A stretch of 64,000 bases of DNA from contig JAQTQB010000002.1 in NCBI GenBank assembly GCA_028712475.1, positions 186,001-250,000 on the forward strand, read 5' to 3'. The position numbers and the translations under genes are program-made. The notes beneath the pieces are model-generated. The model worked only from the letters and a program-made list of their open reading frames with translations. It was not told the DNA's origin and ran no database searches. This DNA comes from Verrucomicrobiales bacterium. GTDB lineage: Bacteria > Verrucomicrobiota > Verrucomicrobiia > Limisphaerales > UBA11358. This document shows positions 1 to 9,409 of the stretch, piece after piece (within the stretch, counting starts at the first letter, position 1; every line of letters begins with the position of its first letter).

Positions 1-109
1 ACGGCGGCGGGATTTGCACAGTGATGGGCGCAGCCCACGAACAGTCGCGCCAGTCCACGACCAGCGATTTTTCACGCCGCGCAATTTCAATTTTCAGGCC
101 GTGACACAT
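1..109 (-). CDS. Possible 5' part of an unrecognised gene, cut by the window edge
   Basis: An open frame starts with ATG at 109, eight bases after the pseudopilin stop, and stays open to the edge, giving 36 residues (MCHGLKIEIARREK...). No motif is recognisable and no clear ribosome binding site precedes the ATG. The tight spacing behind the pseudopilin would suit an operon gene, but an open frame this short could be chance. Confidence 0.3.
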   Translation of the reverse strand, partial: MCHGLKIEIARREKSLVVDWRDCSWAAPITVQIPPP

Positions 110-117
110 AAAATTGT

Positions 118-822
118 TCAAGGCAACGGGCTGTTGAACTGAATCTGCTTGCTCCAGTTGCAGATGAGATTGGTCTTGCCGCCGATGGAAAGCTGGATCC
201 ACAAATCATACGAGCTGGGATTGTTGACTCCGGGCGAAACGTAGCGCCAGGGATTCAAATCAGGCACACCAAATGGCTGGTAGTTTTGATCTGGCCCCCC
301 GACCGCGCCGAGAATCACGGTCACAGCAACGCCACCAGGACTAGGATTCGTTACGATTCCAATCTGTTTTGGTTTCAAACCCGAAATAAAACTCCGGGCG
401 ACAGGCGCGTCTTCACCCGCGCCGGGCTTCATGCAATTCACAAAACCGCTCACGCCCAATGCGCTGTTCAAAGTGGCGGGAAGGTCGCTGATGCTGGCAC
501 TACCATCAAGTGTCTGATAGTTGCCAGTGACGATATTATTGGTCGTTCCTAGCAACTCAAAATAAAGCGGACTGACGCGTGGATTGCCCGGATTGCTTGG
601 CGGATAAAAACCGTAGGTCGCCTTGAAGCTGTCAATGGCCGTTTCCAACTGCGCCATCTCCGCCTTGGTCTGATTGATGATCCCAACCCGCTTAAAAGCT
701 TTCAACGCCGGAATGGTGAACCCGGCCAGAACCGCGATGATGGAAATGACGACGAGCAGTTCAATGAGGGTGAAGGCCGTGGAATTTTCGATTTTCGATT
801 TTCGATTTTCGATTTTTTTCAT
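118..822 (-). CDS. Type II secretion / type IV pilus pseudopilin
   Basis: This is a prepilin-like protein of 234 residues. After a short basic leader it has the class III signal FTLIELLVVISIIAVLAG at about residues 16-33. That is the prepilin peptidase recognition site with Glu5 of the mature protein, followed by the hydrophobic assembly helix. The C-terminal domain resembles GspG/GspH-type pseudopilins of this phylum. I start it at the ATG at 822. The frame is open 16 codons further upstream, but that would overlap the brnA-like gene and place a long extension before the leader. The leader is encoded by a heptamer repeat (784-811). It follows the pilC/pilB/pilT block on the same strand and probably supplies a fibre subunit; which assembly system it serves is inferred from position. 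Confidence 0.85.
   Translation of the reverse strand: MKKIENRKSKIENSTAFTLIELLVVISIIAVLAGFTIPALKAFKRVGIINQTKAEMAQLETAIDSFKATYGFYPPSNPGNPRVSPLYFELLGTTNNIVTGNYQTLDGSASISDLPATLNSALGVSGFVNCMKPGAGEDAPVARSFISGLKPKQIGIVTNPSPGGVAVTVILGAVGGPDQNYQPFGVPDLNPWRYVSPGVNNPSSYDLWIQLSIGGKTNLICNWSKQIQFNSPLP
784..811. repeat. Four tandem copies of the heptamer ATTTTCG, inside the pseudopilin leader
   Basis: Four perfect head-to-tail ATTTTCG units run from 784 to 811, followed by a T run to 819. On the coding strand they read CGAAAAT and encode most of the leader. Because three heptamers equal seven codons, the peptide also repeats (KIEN RKS KIEN). Confidence 0.9.
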
Positions 823-833
823 AGTCTCAAAAT

Positions 834-1103
834 TTATTTCAGTTCCTGTTCCATCCGTTCGCTCAACCATTGCTTGATCATGCTCTGATAATTCAGATAC
901 CGCGACCGCGCCAGCCGCTTGATGCGCGCCAGCATCCGGGGATCAATCCGCAAGGTGATGGTCACGGACTCGGATGACTCGGTGCTGTCCGAGGTGGCCG
1001 CTTCCATCAGGCGCAGGTCGGGCCGGTTCTCCTGCCAGAAATCCGCCTCGGCTTCCTCGCTGTCGAAGATCGGCACGTCTTCCCAATTGGCAAAAGTTCG
1101 CAT
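834..1103 (-). CDS. BrnA-like CopG/ribbon-helix-helix antitoxin
   Basis: This 89-residue protein has an acidic N-terminal half (about residues 1-45) and a C-terminal ribbon-helix-helix segment around residues 46-89 (VTITLRIDPRMLARIKRLAR). BrnA/CopG-type antitoxins commonly have this architecture, with toxin binding and DNA binding in separate halves. It lies 28 bases downstream of the BrnT-like toxin gene, and toxin-first order is usual for brnTA. It would neutralise the toxin and repress the shared promoter, probably through the palindrome at 1450-1465. It ends 11 bases before the pseudopilin ATG, so read-through transcription into that gene is possible. Confidence 0.7.
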   Translation of the reverse strand: MRTFANWEDVPIFDSEEAEADFWQENRPDLRLMEAATSDSTESSESVTITLRIDPRMLARIKRLARSRYLNYQSMIKQWLSERMEQELK

Positions 1104-1131
1104 CGGTCAAAATTATTTCAGCCCCGCCCCT

Positions 1132-1419
1132 TCATGGCGAAAGCGTCTGATCCATTTTCCGCTGGTAAAAGAACCGCTCTTCCGGGTCGAACGCCCGGGC
1201 GTGCAGGACGCGGACAGATTTCCCGTTCGTCCGATACACGCTGACAATTCCGATACCGCCCGCCGACATTCCGAGATTGAAGAAGCGCGCCTGAACGCCG
1301 AACCTCGGCGAGTCAGGCAACAGCCGGATCGCGAAGGGGTCTTCAAACGACTCTTCAATTTCCCGCTGATTCAAAGAACCTTCCAACTCGAACGGCGGAT
1401 TGTTCCAATCGAACTCCAT
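1132..1419 (-). CDS. BrnT-like ribonuclease toxin
   Basis: A 95-residue protein beginning MEFDWNNPPFELEGS, with a later segment of the type G-IVSVYRTNGKSVRVLHARAFDPEERFFYQ. The EFDW start, the central strand pattern and the arginine-rich C-terminal 'ARAFDPEERFFY' stretch match the BrnT fold, a small RelE-like RNase. The family usually reads E-F-D-W-D..K...N...H near the start. Here that stretch is more divergent (no clear N-x-x-K-H), so activity is uncertain. It pairs with the downstream antitoxin and has its own promoter region at 1450-1494. It could also be a generic DUF4258-type protein. Confidence 0.6.
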   Translation of the reverse strand: MEFDWNNPPFELEGSLNQREIEESFEDPFAIRLLPDSPRFGVQARFFNLGMSAGGIGIVSVYRTNGKSVRVLHARAFDPEERFFYQRKMDQTLSP

Positions 1420-1449
1420 AGGGGGTTAATTGTAAATAATACGCCCATG

Positions 1450-1494
1450 CAATGTGATTACATTGTATTTACACATGGACGCCATATTTGTCAA
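1450..1494 (-). promoter_or_regulatory. Promoter and palindromic operator of the BrnTA-like pair
   Basis: Reading on the minus strand, TTGACA (1489-1494) is followed after 17 bases by TAAATA (1466-1471). Directly downstream sits a perfect inverted repeat, CAATGT-N4-ACATTG (1450-1465), covering the expected start point, which is where an autorepressing RHH antitoxin would bind. The toxin ATG is at 1419. Confidence 0.5.
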
Positions 1495-1537
1495 TGGTTT
1501 TTTGTGGTTCCCGGCAAAAGAACAAAGCTGGCGGCGT

Positions 1538-2857
1538 TTATTCTCCGCCACCTTTGCTGCCTTCATCGCCGCTCATGTTGCTGATCATGGAAATCAGCGG
1601 CAGGAACATCGCGATCACGATGCTGCCGACGATGACGGCCAGAAAGACAATCATGATGGGTTCGAGCAAGGAGGTCATGGCCGACACGGCGTTGTCCACT
1701 TCTTCGTCGTAGTTGTCGGCGATCTTTAGAAGCATTTCCGGCATGGCACCGGTCTGTTCGCCGACGTCCACCATGCTGACGACCATTGGCGGGAAAGCCC
1801 CGGAGGCTTCCAGCGGCGCGGTGATGGTTTCGCCTTCCTTGACGCTTTCGTGGACTTTGCCGATGGCGTTGCTGATGACGACATTGCCGGAAGTCTCCTT
1901 AACAATCGTCAACGCCTGCAAAATGGGGACGCCGCTGCTGACGAGCGTGCCGAGGGTGCGAGTGAACCGGGAGATGGCGACTTTGCTGATGACCGGGCCG
2001 AGTGCGGGCATTTTCAGTTTGCATTTGTCCCACAGCAACCGTCCGATTTTGGTCTTGCTGGTGATCAGCATGAAAAGAATCACGAACACAGCGGCCGCGC
2101 CAAGCGTCTCCAAAATGTGATCCTTGATGATCTGGCTGATGCCAAGCACCAGCACGGTGAAGCCCGGCAGCTTCATGCCCATGCCGGCGAACACTTCCTT
2201 GAACTTGGGCACGACAAAAACCATCAGCAAAATCATGATGCCCACGGCGACAATCAACACTGCCACGGGATAAAACAGCGCGGCCTTGACCTTGCCCTTG
2301 ATCTTCTGCGCCTTTTCAGAAAATTCCGCCAGACGTTTCAGCACGACTTCGAGCACGCCGCCCAGTTCACCGGCCTTGACCATGTTCACGAACAGCTTGT
2401 TGAAAACTTTGGGATGCTGCGCCAGCCCTTCGGAAAAAGTGCTGCCGCCCTCGATGGACAACGACAGCTCGCCCAGGATTTTTTTCAGGTTCGCGTTGCG
2501 CTCCTGTTTTTCCAGCACCCGCAATCCACGCAACAGCGGCAGGCCCGCATCCACCAGCGTCGCCAATTGCCGCGTGAACGTCGTCAACACCTTCGGCTTC
2601 ACCCCGCCGCCGAGGCCGGGAATGCTGATGTTGATGTTCATGGCCCCGCCCTTCTTGCCGCCCTTCCTGGCCGGAGCCTTGCCTTTGCCCTTCTTGCCGG
2701 CAGCCTTGTCCTGAACCTTCTCCGCCTCGACGATCTTCGTGGGGAACAGGCCCATTTCTTTCACGCGGCCGATCGCCTCGTTCTGATTGGCGACTTCAAT
2801 CGAGCCTTTGGTCTCCGCTCCGCGCGAATCCAGCGCCACATAATCGTATTTTGGCAT
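1538..2857 (-). CDS. pilC: Type IV pilus / type II secretion inner-membrane platform protein
   Basis: A 439-residue PilC/GspF protein, the polytopic platform that couples the cytoplasmic ATPases to fibre assembly. Residues 1-45 form the small N-terminal domain (MPKYDYVALDSRG). A Lys/Gly-rich linker follows at about 50-72, then two GspF cytoplasmic domains (about 90-190 and 290-390), each followed by membrane segments (about 195-216, 240-265 and 400-425). Typical GspF signatures are visible, for example LLRGLRVLEKQ and VPILQALTIV. It lies 83 bases downstream of a pilB-like gene; an AT-rich inverted repeat fills that gap. The lysine-rich linker is longer than in many homologues. Confidence 0.93.
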   Translation of the reverse strand: MPKYDYVALDSRGAETKGSIEVANQNEAIGRVKEMGLFPTKIVEAEKVQDKAAGKKGKGKAPARKGGKKGGAMNINISIPGLGGGVKPKVLTTFTRQLATLVDAGLPLLRGLRVLEKQERNANLKKILGELSLSIEGGSTFSEGLAQHPKVFNKLFVNMVKAGELGGVLEVVLKRLAEFSEKAQKIKGKVKAALFYPVAVLIVAVGIMILLMVFVVPKFKEVFAGMGMKLPGFTVLVLGISQIIKDHILETLGAAAVFVILFMLITSKTKIGRLLWDKCKLKMPALGPVISKVAISRFTRTLGTLVSSGVPILQALTIVKETSGNVVISNAIGKVHESVKEGETITAPLEASGAFPPMVVSMVDVGEQTGAMPEMLLKIADNYDEEVDNAVSAMTSLLEPIMIVFLAVIVGSIVIAMFLPLISMISNMSGDEGSKGGGE

Positions 2858-2875
2858 AAATCAATTAAAAATTAA

Positions 2876-2941
2876 AAATGCAAAATTAAAAAAGCAGACA
2901 CCCGAACCGCAGGCCGTTTTTTAATTTTTAATTTTGCATTT
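2876..2941. repeat. AT-rich inverted repeat between pilB-like and pilC genes
   Basis: Arms 2876-2892 and 2925-2941 are perfect 17-base complements (AAATGCAAAATTAAAAA) separated by 32 bases. The outer arm touches the stop codon of the upstream ATPase gene. It could attenuate transcription into pilC. Its AT composition stands out in this GC-rich locus. Confidence 0.75.
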
Positions 2942-4644
2942 CAAGTATATTTCACAACTTCTTCAATCGTCGTCTCGCCCTCGAAAATACACCGCAAGCC
3001 GTCTTCGCGCAAAGTAATCATGCCGAGTTCGACCGCCTTCTGCCGCACCACCACCGTCGGGGCGCGTTCATTGATGAGCGTGCGGATCGGCTCGCTCACG
3101 ATGAGCAGCTCAAAAATGCCTTTGCGGCCCTTGTAACCCGTGTCGTTGCAAACCGAGCAGCCGCGCCCGTAATGAAACACCTTGTCGCCCAGATCATGCA
3201 GCGACAAGTTCAGCAACCCCAATTGATCCTCCGTCGGCTCGAACGGCGTGCGGCAATTCTTGCAGACCGTCCGCACCAGCCGCTGCCCCAGCACCGCCAT
3301 CAACGTCGAAGAAATCAAAAACGGCTCCACTCCCATGTCCACCAGCCGCGTGACCGCCCCCGGCGAGTCATTCGTATGCAGCGTGGAGAGCACCAGATGC
3401 CCCGTCAGCGACGCCTGCACGGAAATCTGCGCCGTTTCCAGATCGCGCATTTCACCCACCATGATGATGTCCGGATCCTGCCGCAAGAACGACCTTAGCG
3501 CCTTGCCGAACGTCATGCCGGCAGCCTCATTGATCGCCACCTGCATGATGCCTTCAATGTCAAACTCCACTGGATCCTCGGCCGTGAGCAGCTTGGAATC
3601 AATCGTATTGACCCGGCGCAGACAGGAATACAGCGTCGTCGTCTTGCCGCAACCCGTCGGGCCGGTCACCACGAAAATCCCATTGGGCCGCTGGATCACT
3701 TCCGAGACGAATTCGTAAACCGCCTTGGGCAGCCCAAGCGATTCCAGCTCCAGATTCACCGATGAACGATCCAGCACGCGCAGCACGACCGATTCGCCGA
3801 ATTGCGTCGGCAAGGTGGACATGCGCAAGTCCACCTGCTTGCCATTGGCGTTATGCGTGATGCGGCCGTCCTGCGGCATCCGGCGCTCGGAAATGTTCAG
3901 GTTCGCCATGATTTTCAGGCGTGAAATTACCGGCAGCGCAAGGTGTTTCGGTGGCGGCGCCATTTCATACAACGCGCCGTCCACGCGGTAGCGGATGCGG
4001 AATTCCGTCTCGAACGGTTCGAAGTGAATGTCGCTCGCGCGGTCCTGGATGGCCTGTTGCAGCACCAGGTTCACGAACTTCACGATGGGCACGTCATTGG
4101 CGAGATCCGCCATGAGTTTATCGTTGTCAGCCGCCTCGCTGGCCTCGCGTGCGAAATCTTTGCCAGCGCCAAGCTCCTTCAGGATTTCTGCAAAATTTTC
4201 CGATTCGGCCTGCCCGTAAATCCGGTCTATTGTCTTGTCAATCTCCGTCGGATCGGCCACGACAACCTGGATGTCCCGTTTTGCGGAGAACTGAATCTCA
4301 TCCGCCCGCGCCGGGTCGAGCGGTTCGGCCAGCGCAACCTGCACGATGTCGCCCACCTGCCCGACGGGGAGGCAGCGATACATTCGCGCGACGGTCGCCG
4401 GGATGATTTTTTGAAGTTCGGCGGAAATTACCCGGTCGCGCAAAGAGATCACTTCCGTGCCCAGATAAGTCGCCTCGACGTGCAGGATGTCATCAAGCTT
4501 CATGATGCCGAAGTCCTGCAAGACCTGGATCGCCGGCGTATTGCTGCGCTTGATCTCGGCCAGCACATCCTCGAATTGGAGGTCGTCAACGAGCCCCTGC
4601 TCCTTGATGAGCGACAGCAACGGATTGGAAATTTCTTCGGCCAT
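2941..4644 (-). CDS. PilB/GspE-type assembly ATPase (copy 1)
   Basis: A 567-residue hexameric secretion ATPase. An N-terminal MshEN/GspE_N domain spans about residues 1-145. The ATPase core carries Walker [10 protein letters not shown] (328-336), the Asp boxes and Walker B region around [16 protein letters not shown], the His box [10 protein letters not shown], and a C-terminal tetracysteine zinc motif (CKNC ... CSVCNDTG). PilT-type retraction ATPases lack the N-terminal domain and the zinc motif, so this is an extension or secretion motor. It lies nine bases downstream of pilT and is one of two such ATPases in the locus. Confidence 0.92.
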   Translation of the reverse strand: MAEEISNPLLSLIKEQGLVDDLQFEDVLAEIKRSNTPAIQVLQDFGIMKLDDILHVEATYLGTEVISLRDRVISAELQKIIPATVARMYRCLPVGQVGDIVQVALAEPLDPARADEIQFSAKRDIQVVVADPTEIDKTIDRIYGQAESENFAEILKELGAGKDFAREASEAADNDKLMADLANDVPIVKFVNLVLQQAIQDRASDIHFEPFETEFRIRYRVDGALYEMAPPPKHLALPVISRLKIMANLNISERRMPQDGRITHNANGKQVDLRMSTLPTQFGESVVLRVLDRSSVNLELESLGLPKAVYEFVSEVIQRPNGIFVVTGPTGCGKTTTLYSCLRRVNTIDSKLLTAEDPVEFDIEGIMQVAINEAAGMTFGKALRSFLRQDPDIIMVGEMRDLETAQISVQASLTGHLVLSTLHTNDSPGAVTRLVDMGVEPFLISSTLMAVLGQRLVRTVCKNCRTPFEPTEDQLGLLNLSLHDLGDKVFHYGRGCSVCNDTGYKGRKGIFELLIVSEPIRTLINERAPTVVVRQKAVELGMITLREDGLRCIFEGETTIEEVVKYT

Positions 4645-4653
4645 GTTAAAAAA

Positions 4654-5760
4654 TCACTTTTTCCCGCCACCCTTTTTCACGGATTGTTCCAGATCCAGTT
4701 CCTGCAATTTCGCCATGATCGTCGTCGGATCCTGTGATTTGGTGATGACCTCTTCGCGCGCAATCATGCCCTGCTGATATTTATCAATCAAAAAGCTGTC
4801 CAGCGTCACCATGCCGTATTTGGAGCCGGTCTGGATGTCGGATTGAATGCGGAAAGTTTTGTTGTCGCGGATCAGCGCGGCGATGGACGGCGTGTTGACC
4901 ATGATTTCAAAGACGGCGACGCGGCCCGGTTTGTCAATGCGCGGAATCAGCAACTGCGAAATCACCGCCACCATGACGGTCGAAAGCTGGATGCGCACCA
5001 TTTCCTGCTGGTTCGTCGGGAAGGCGTTCGTGATACGGTCAATTGTCTTGGCCGCGCCGGTCGTGTGCAGCGTGCCGAAAACCAGGTGACCGGTTTCCGC
5101 CGCCGTGATGGCCGCTTCAATCGTTTCCAAGTCGCGCATTTCACCGACCAGCACGATGTCCGGGTCCTGACGCAACGCGCGACGCAGCGCCTCGGCGAAG
5201 TTCGGCACGTCCACGCCGATTTCGCGCTGGGTTACCAGCGCCTTTTTGTGTTTGTGATAATACTCGATCGGGTCTTCGATGGTGATGATGTGCGCTTCCT
5301 CGCGCTCCTCGTTGACGATGTTGATCATCGAAGCCAGCGTCGTCGTCTTGCCCGAACCGGTCGGGCCGGTCACCAGAACCAGTCCGCGCGGCTTGTAAAG
5401 CAGTTCCTTGGCGACCGGCGGTATCCCGATCTGCTCAAACGTCAGCAGCTTGCTCGGTATCTGCCGCAACACCATCGCAAAATTTCCCTTTTCCTTGAAC
5501 ACGCTGACGCGGAAACGCGCCACCTCGCCGAAAGCGAAACCGAAGTCCGCGCCGCCGCGTTCGCGCGTGCTTTGGATGTGCTCCTCGGATGTTATGCTCC
5601 GCATCAATTCCTCCGTGTCTTCCGGCTTGAGCACCGGGCCTTCCACGCGATGCAATATGCCGTGCACCCGGATCACCGGCGGAACGCCCACGCGGATGTG
5701 CAAATCGGACGCCCCTTCGGACACCACCAACTGCAACAAATCTGACATCGAATATGACAT
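4654..5760 (-). CDS. pilT: Twitching motility retraction ATPase PilT
   Basis: A 368-residue PilT-family ATPase that drives pilus depolymerisation. Walker [10 protein letters not shown] lies at 132-140, followed by the Asp/Walker B stretch [19 protein letters not shown] and the His box [11 protein letters not shown]. The C-terminal AIRNLIRE-type motif, characteristic of PilT, appears as [10 protein letters not shown]. No tetracysteine motif or GspE_N domain is present. It lies between two PilB-like genes with 9-13 base gaps, clearly one operon. Its presence argues that the locus makes a retractile pilus rather than only a secretion pseudopilus. Confidence 0.93.
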   Translation of the reverse strand: MSYSMSDLLQLVVSEGASDLHIRVGVPPVIRVHGILHRVEGPVLKPEDTEELMRSITSEEHIQSTRERGGADFGFAFGEVARFRVSVFKEKGNFAMVLRQIPSKLLTFEQIGIPPVAKELLYKPRGLVLVTGPTGSGKTTTLASMINIVNEEREEAHIITIEDPIEYYHKHKKALVTQREIGVDVPNFAEALRRALRQDPDIVLVGEMRDLETIEAAITAAETGHLVFGTLHTTGAAKTIDRITNAFPTNQQEMVRIQLSTVMVAVISQLLIPRIDKPGRVAVFEIMVNTPSIAALIRDNKTFRIQSDIQTGSKYGMVTLDSFLIDKYQQGMIAREEVITKSQDPTTIMAKLQELDLEQSVKKGGGKK

Positions 5761-5773
5761 AAAAATAATCGCG

Positions 5774-7480
5774 CTATTCTTCGTCGCCCACGGTGGAGCG
5801 GATGACTTCCTCGGGCGTGGTCAGGCCGGCAAGAATTTTACGGACGCCGTCTTCGCGCAAGGTTCTCATGCCCATTTCGCGCGCCCGGGACCGCAGCACG
5901 GAGGTCGGGGCGCGGTCGTAAATCAATTTCCGCGCCTCGTCATCAATCACAAAAATTTCAAACACGCCGAAACGTCCGCGGTTCCCCGTGTTGTTGCAGT
6001 TCGCGCAGCCGCGGCCCTTCATCAGCGTCGCACCTTTCAAATTATCCGTCGTGATGCCCAGCGCGCGCATCTCCGCGTCGGTCGGCACATACGGCTCCGC
6101 GCACTTCTTGCAGATCTTGCGCACGAGCCGTTGCGCCATGAGGCAGCGCGTGGATGATGCGACCAAAAAGGGTTTTACGCCGATGTCCACGAGACGGGCG
6201 ACCGCGCCCGGCGCGTCGTTCGTGTGGAGCGTGGAGAACACCAGGTGACCGGTGAGCGAGGCGTTGATGGCAATGCTCGCCGTTTCCAAGTCGCGAATTT
6301 CCCCGATCATCACCACGTTCGGGGCTTGACGAAGGATGGCGCGCAACGCCGTGGCGAACGTCAGCCCGACCTGTTCGCTCACCTGCACCTGGTTGATGCC
6401 GGCCAGCACATATTCCACCGGGTCTTCCACGGTGATGATTTTTTTGTCCGGGCGGTTGATGTAATGCAGGCAGGAATACAGCGTGGTCGTTTTGCCGGAA
6501 CCGGTCGGGCCGGTGACGAGCAAAATGCCGTCCGGCATGGCGATCAACCGCTCAAACGTCGCCTGGTCGTCCGTGAAAAATCCGAGTTCCGGCAGACCGA
6601 GCTTCAGGCCTTCCTTGTCGAGAATACGCATCACGATGCTTTCGCCGTGATTCGTCGGCAGGCAGGAGACGCGCAAATCAATCAGCTTGGAGCCGACCTT
6701 CGTCTGGATGCGCCCGTCCTGCGGGATGCGATGCTCGGAGATGACCATGTTCGCCTGGATCTTCAGGCGCGCGATGATCGAGGGCTGCAGCCGTTTCGGC
6801 GGGGCCTTCATTTCCTGCATCACGCCGTCAATGCGGTAGCGCAGCCGAAATCTTTTTTCCAGCGGCTCCAGATGGATGTCCGACGCGCGCAATTTGAAGG
6901 CGTCCACGATGATCTGGTTCACCAGCCGGATGAGCGGGGCGTCGGCATCCACCGCGCCGCCGTCATCTGCGAGCGCCCCGCCGATCTGCACGTTCTCCTG
7001 GGTCAGTTCCTGGATCACGTCCTTGAAGACGCCGTCGTCCATCCCTTTTTTATCGCTGCCGTAAAACTTGTTCAGCGCCGCCTCGATGTCCTGCTCCGAC
7101 GCCACGCGAAAATCAATCTCCGCTCCCAGCAGATGGGTCAGGGAATCCATCGTGTTCAGGTCGGACGGATCGGCGATGGCCACCGCCACCTTGTTCTCGG
7201 ATTTGAAGACGGGGACGACGCGGTATTTTTTGGCGACGTGGCGGGGAATGAGGGCGATGACATCGTCCTCGATTCTCATGCCGGCGAGATGGACGACTTC
7301 CGCGCCGAACTGCGCGGCCTTGGCCTGCGTCACGTCCGCCTGGCGGATGATTTTGTTCGCCACGAGATAGTCCACCACGCCCGTGCCACCAGATTCGGCG
7401 CGCGCCTTGGCGACCTGTTCGGCATTGGTGAAGCCCAGGTCAACAAGCAAATCCAAAAGGTAATCGTCTTTTTCTGCCAC
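5774..7480 (-). CDS. PilB/GspE-type assembly ATPase (copy 2)
   Basis: A 568-residue ATPase with the same architecture as copy 1: an MshEN-type N-terminal domain (about 1-140), Walker [10 protein letters not shown] (324-332), the stretch [17 protein letters not shown], the His box [10 protein letters not shown], and zinc-binding CKKC ... CANCNNTG near residues 460-500. It is the first gene of the minus-strand operon. The two ATPases have clearly diverged along their length, so this is not a recent tandem duplication. One may power pilus extension and the other secretion, but the sequence does not say which. Confidence 0.92.
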   Translation of the reverse strand: MAEKDDYLLDLLVDLGFTNAEQVAKARAESGGTGVVDYLVANKIIRQADVTQAKAAQFGAEVVHLAGMRIEDDVIALIPRHVAKKYRVVPVFKSENKVAVAIADPSDLNTMDSLTHLLGAEIDFRVASEQDIEAALNKFYGSDKKGMDDGVFKDVIQELTQENVQIGGALADDGGAVDADAPLIRLVNQIIVDAFKLRASDIHLEPLEKRFRLRYRIDGVMQEMKAPPKRLQPSIIARLKIQANMVISEHRIPQDGRIQTKVGSKLIDLRVSCLPTNHGESIVMRILDKEGLKLGLPELGFFTDDQATFERLIAMPDGILLVTGPTGSGKTTTLYSCLHYINRPDKKIITVEDPVEYVLAGINQVQVSEQVGLTFATALRAILRQAPNVVMIGEIRDLETASIAINASLTGHLVFSTLHTNDAPGAVARLVDIGVKPFLVASSTRCLMAQRLVRKICKKCAEPYVPTDAEMRALGITTDNLKGATLMKGRGCANCNNTGNRGRFGVFEIFVIDDEARKLIYDRAPTSVLRSRAREMGMRTLREDGVRKILAGLTTPEEVIRSTVGDEE

Positions 7481-7519
7481 GATGGTTTTTGCGCCACACT
7501 ACTATTATCTTCGTGGAAC

Positions 7520-7546
7520 GCGCGATGAAGTTTTCATCTAACGCGC
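7520..7546. other. Stem-loop between xylulokinase and the pilus operon
   Basis: GATGAA (7524-7529) and TTCATC (7533-7538) pair around a three-base loop, and GCGCG/CGCGC extend the stem with a small bulge. It lies downstream of the xylulokinase stop and upstream of the pilus operon on the minus strand, so it may terminate the former or sit in the leader of the latter. There is no U tract. Confidence 0.35.
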
Positions 7547-7604
7547 CAAATGTCAATGCAGACTCATGGGCTGTTTGAATTATTCCGGCCGTGCCTTGAC
7601 CGGA

Positions 7605-9176
7605 TTACAGCGCCTCGCGTTCGCAATCGGCGTATTTCTCCAACAGCTTGTCGTAAATGCGCACGGCCTTGGGATTGGGCCGGATCTCGCTGTCCGGGAC
7701 CGGCGCGGTGAAACCGGCGACGAGCTTTTCCCATTTCGGATTTTTGTCCCCGGCCGCCAGCCAGCCGTGCGCGGCCAGCAACGCCGCGCCGAGCGCCGCG
7801 CTCTTGGAAACTTCAATCCGCGACACGCGGCAGTTCATCACGTCCGCCATGATTTGCAGCAACTCCGCATTGTCCGCCGCGCCGCCCGTGGCGTAGATTT
7901 TTTCCGGCGACACATTCATCCACTGCGAATGCAGCCGCATGGACATCATCTGCGCCTCGAAAATCGCGCGGCAGTTCGCGCCGGCATCCTTCGCATCGAG
8001 GTCAAAGCGATGGATGCCCGGCTGGTTCACGCGCGGGGCGATCTCCGCCTCGAACCACGGCAATAAAATTCCGCCGTCGTTGCCGGGCGGGGTTTGTTGG
8101 AGCAGTTCGCCAAACTGTTTCCAGCCGGCGATGCCGTAAAGTTCGCGGATTTTTTCGCGGGCGGGCGAACCGTTCTTGAAACAGACGAGCGACATGTAAC
8201 CGCCCGCCGGCGAACCGAAGACGTGGCCTTCGCCATCTTCGTCGGTCTGGCATTTCTGCACCGAGCCGAAAAACGTGTCGCTCGTGCCGAGGCTCACGGC
8301 GAAATGGCCGGGCTTGATGAGACCGAGGCCGATGACGCTCGCCGGATTGTCGCCGGTCCAGGTGGTCGCGAGCGCTTCAGGATTCAAGCCGTATTTATTG
8401 ACGAAATACGCGCTGACCGGGCCGATGACGTGTCCCGAGGCGGCGAGCGGCGGCAATTTTTTCTTCAAGCTGGGCGCCGTCGCCTTGAGTGCGTCCATGT
8501 CCCAGACTTTGTTGCGGATGTCCATCAGGTTCATGCCCGCGCCGTCGCCGTAATCAATCGGCGCGATTTTTCCCGCGAGCAGCGAGGCCAGGAACGAACT
8601 GACCAGCGCGATGCTGGAAGTCTTCGTGTAAGCGCCGGGTTCGGTCTTGCAAAACTTCCGGATCTGCGGCCCGGTGAACCGCTCGAACGCGTCCGAGCCG
8701 GTGCGCGAGGCGGTGTATTTGATGCCGCCCAGTTTTTTGCGGATCTCGGCGCACTCGACGGTGGTGGAGGAATCCATCCAGACGGGCGAAGTTTTGCGGG
8801 CGAACACACCGCGCAGATTTTCAACGAGAGATTTTTTTGGATCCAGGTTCCCCAGCGCGGCAGTGATCCGTTCGTTGAAATAAACCGAGCCGTGCTGCTG
8901 GCCGCTGCCGCTCACGGCAAGAATTTTTCCGAGCGCCACGCCGTCCTTCTTCATTTCGGCGAAAATCAAGTCGAGCGCCTCCGCCCACATCAGAGGCGAA
9001 CTGTGTTTGACGAGCGGGTCGCGGCTGGGCAGCACGCCGTTCCGCGTTTTGTAGTGCGGCAGCGCCCGGTCAAAGTTCAGCGATTTTTCGTAAACCACCT
9101 TGCGCGTGTCCAGGTCAATGACGACCGCGCTCAAGCTTTGCGTGCTGGAATCAAGTCCGAGAAATAGTTTGGGCAT
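7605..9176 (-). CDS. Xylulokinase-like FGGY carbohydrate kinase
   Basis: A 523-residue FGGY-family sugar kinase. The N-terminal phosphate-binding strand is GLDSSTQSLSAVVID. The substrate-domain signature SGSGQQHGSVYF is typical of xylulokinases, and the C-terminal ATP-site signature is ATGGAADNAELLQIMADV. It would phosphorylate D-xylulose to xylulose 5-phosphate for the pentose phosphate pathway. Length and motif spacing resemble the eukaryote-type XYLB branch more than E. coli XylB; that is an impression, not an alignment. The open frame extends 74 codons upstream, but the ATG at 9176 places the ATPase motif at the usual N-terminal position, so I use that start. No xylose isomerase is adjacent. 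Confidence 0.85.
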   Translation of the reverse strand: MPKLFLGLDSSTQSLSAVVIDLDTRKVVYEKSLNFDRALPHYKTRNGVLPSRDPLVKHSSPLMWAEALDLIFAEMKKDGVALGKILAVSGSGQQHGSVYFNERITAALGNLDPKKSLVENLRGVFARKTSPVWMDSSTTVECAEIRKKLGGIKYTASRTGSDAFERFTGPQIRKFCKTEPGAYTKTSSIALVSSFLASLLAGKIAPIDYGDGAGMNLMDIRNKVWDMDALKATAPSLKKKLPPLAASGHVIGPVSAYFVNKYGLNPEALATTWTGDNPASVIGLGLIKPGHFAVSLGTSDTFFGSVQKCQTDEDGEGHVFGSPAGGYMSLVCFKNGSPAREKIRELYGIAGWKQFGELLQQTPPGNDGGILLPWFEAEIAPRVNQPGIHRFDLDAKDAGANCRAIFEAQMMSMRLHSQWMNVSPEKIYATGGAADNAELLQIMADVMNCRVSRIEVSKSAALGAALLAAHGWLAAGDKNPKWEKLVAGFTAPVPDSEIRPNPKAVRIYDKLLEKYADCEREAL

Positions 9177-9409
9177 AAATGTCTGTTTGCGCGCAGTTTG
9201 ATACCAATAATTGACGGGAATGAAAATGAAAATCACTTCCGCGACAAAATCCGCCAGCAGGTTCAAGTTCTCCGCGACGCCGGATTGTTGCTTCTCATAG
9301 TCAGCGGTTGCCGGCGTCTGCCGCGACCTGATTCCATCGGTTGGGCGGCGGGAAAAATTTGCCGGGACAAAACTTGAACGCCGCGTCCGGGTGTGCAATC
9401 TATAAAATC

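Noticed and set aside
784..811. Heptamer run as a CRISPR array
   Set aside because: Units are seven bases with no spacers, and no cas genes are in the window. No CRISPR array was found anywhere.
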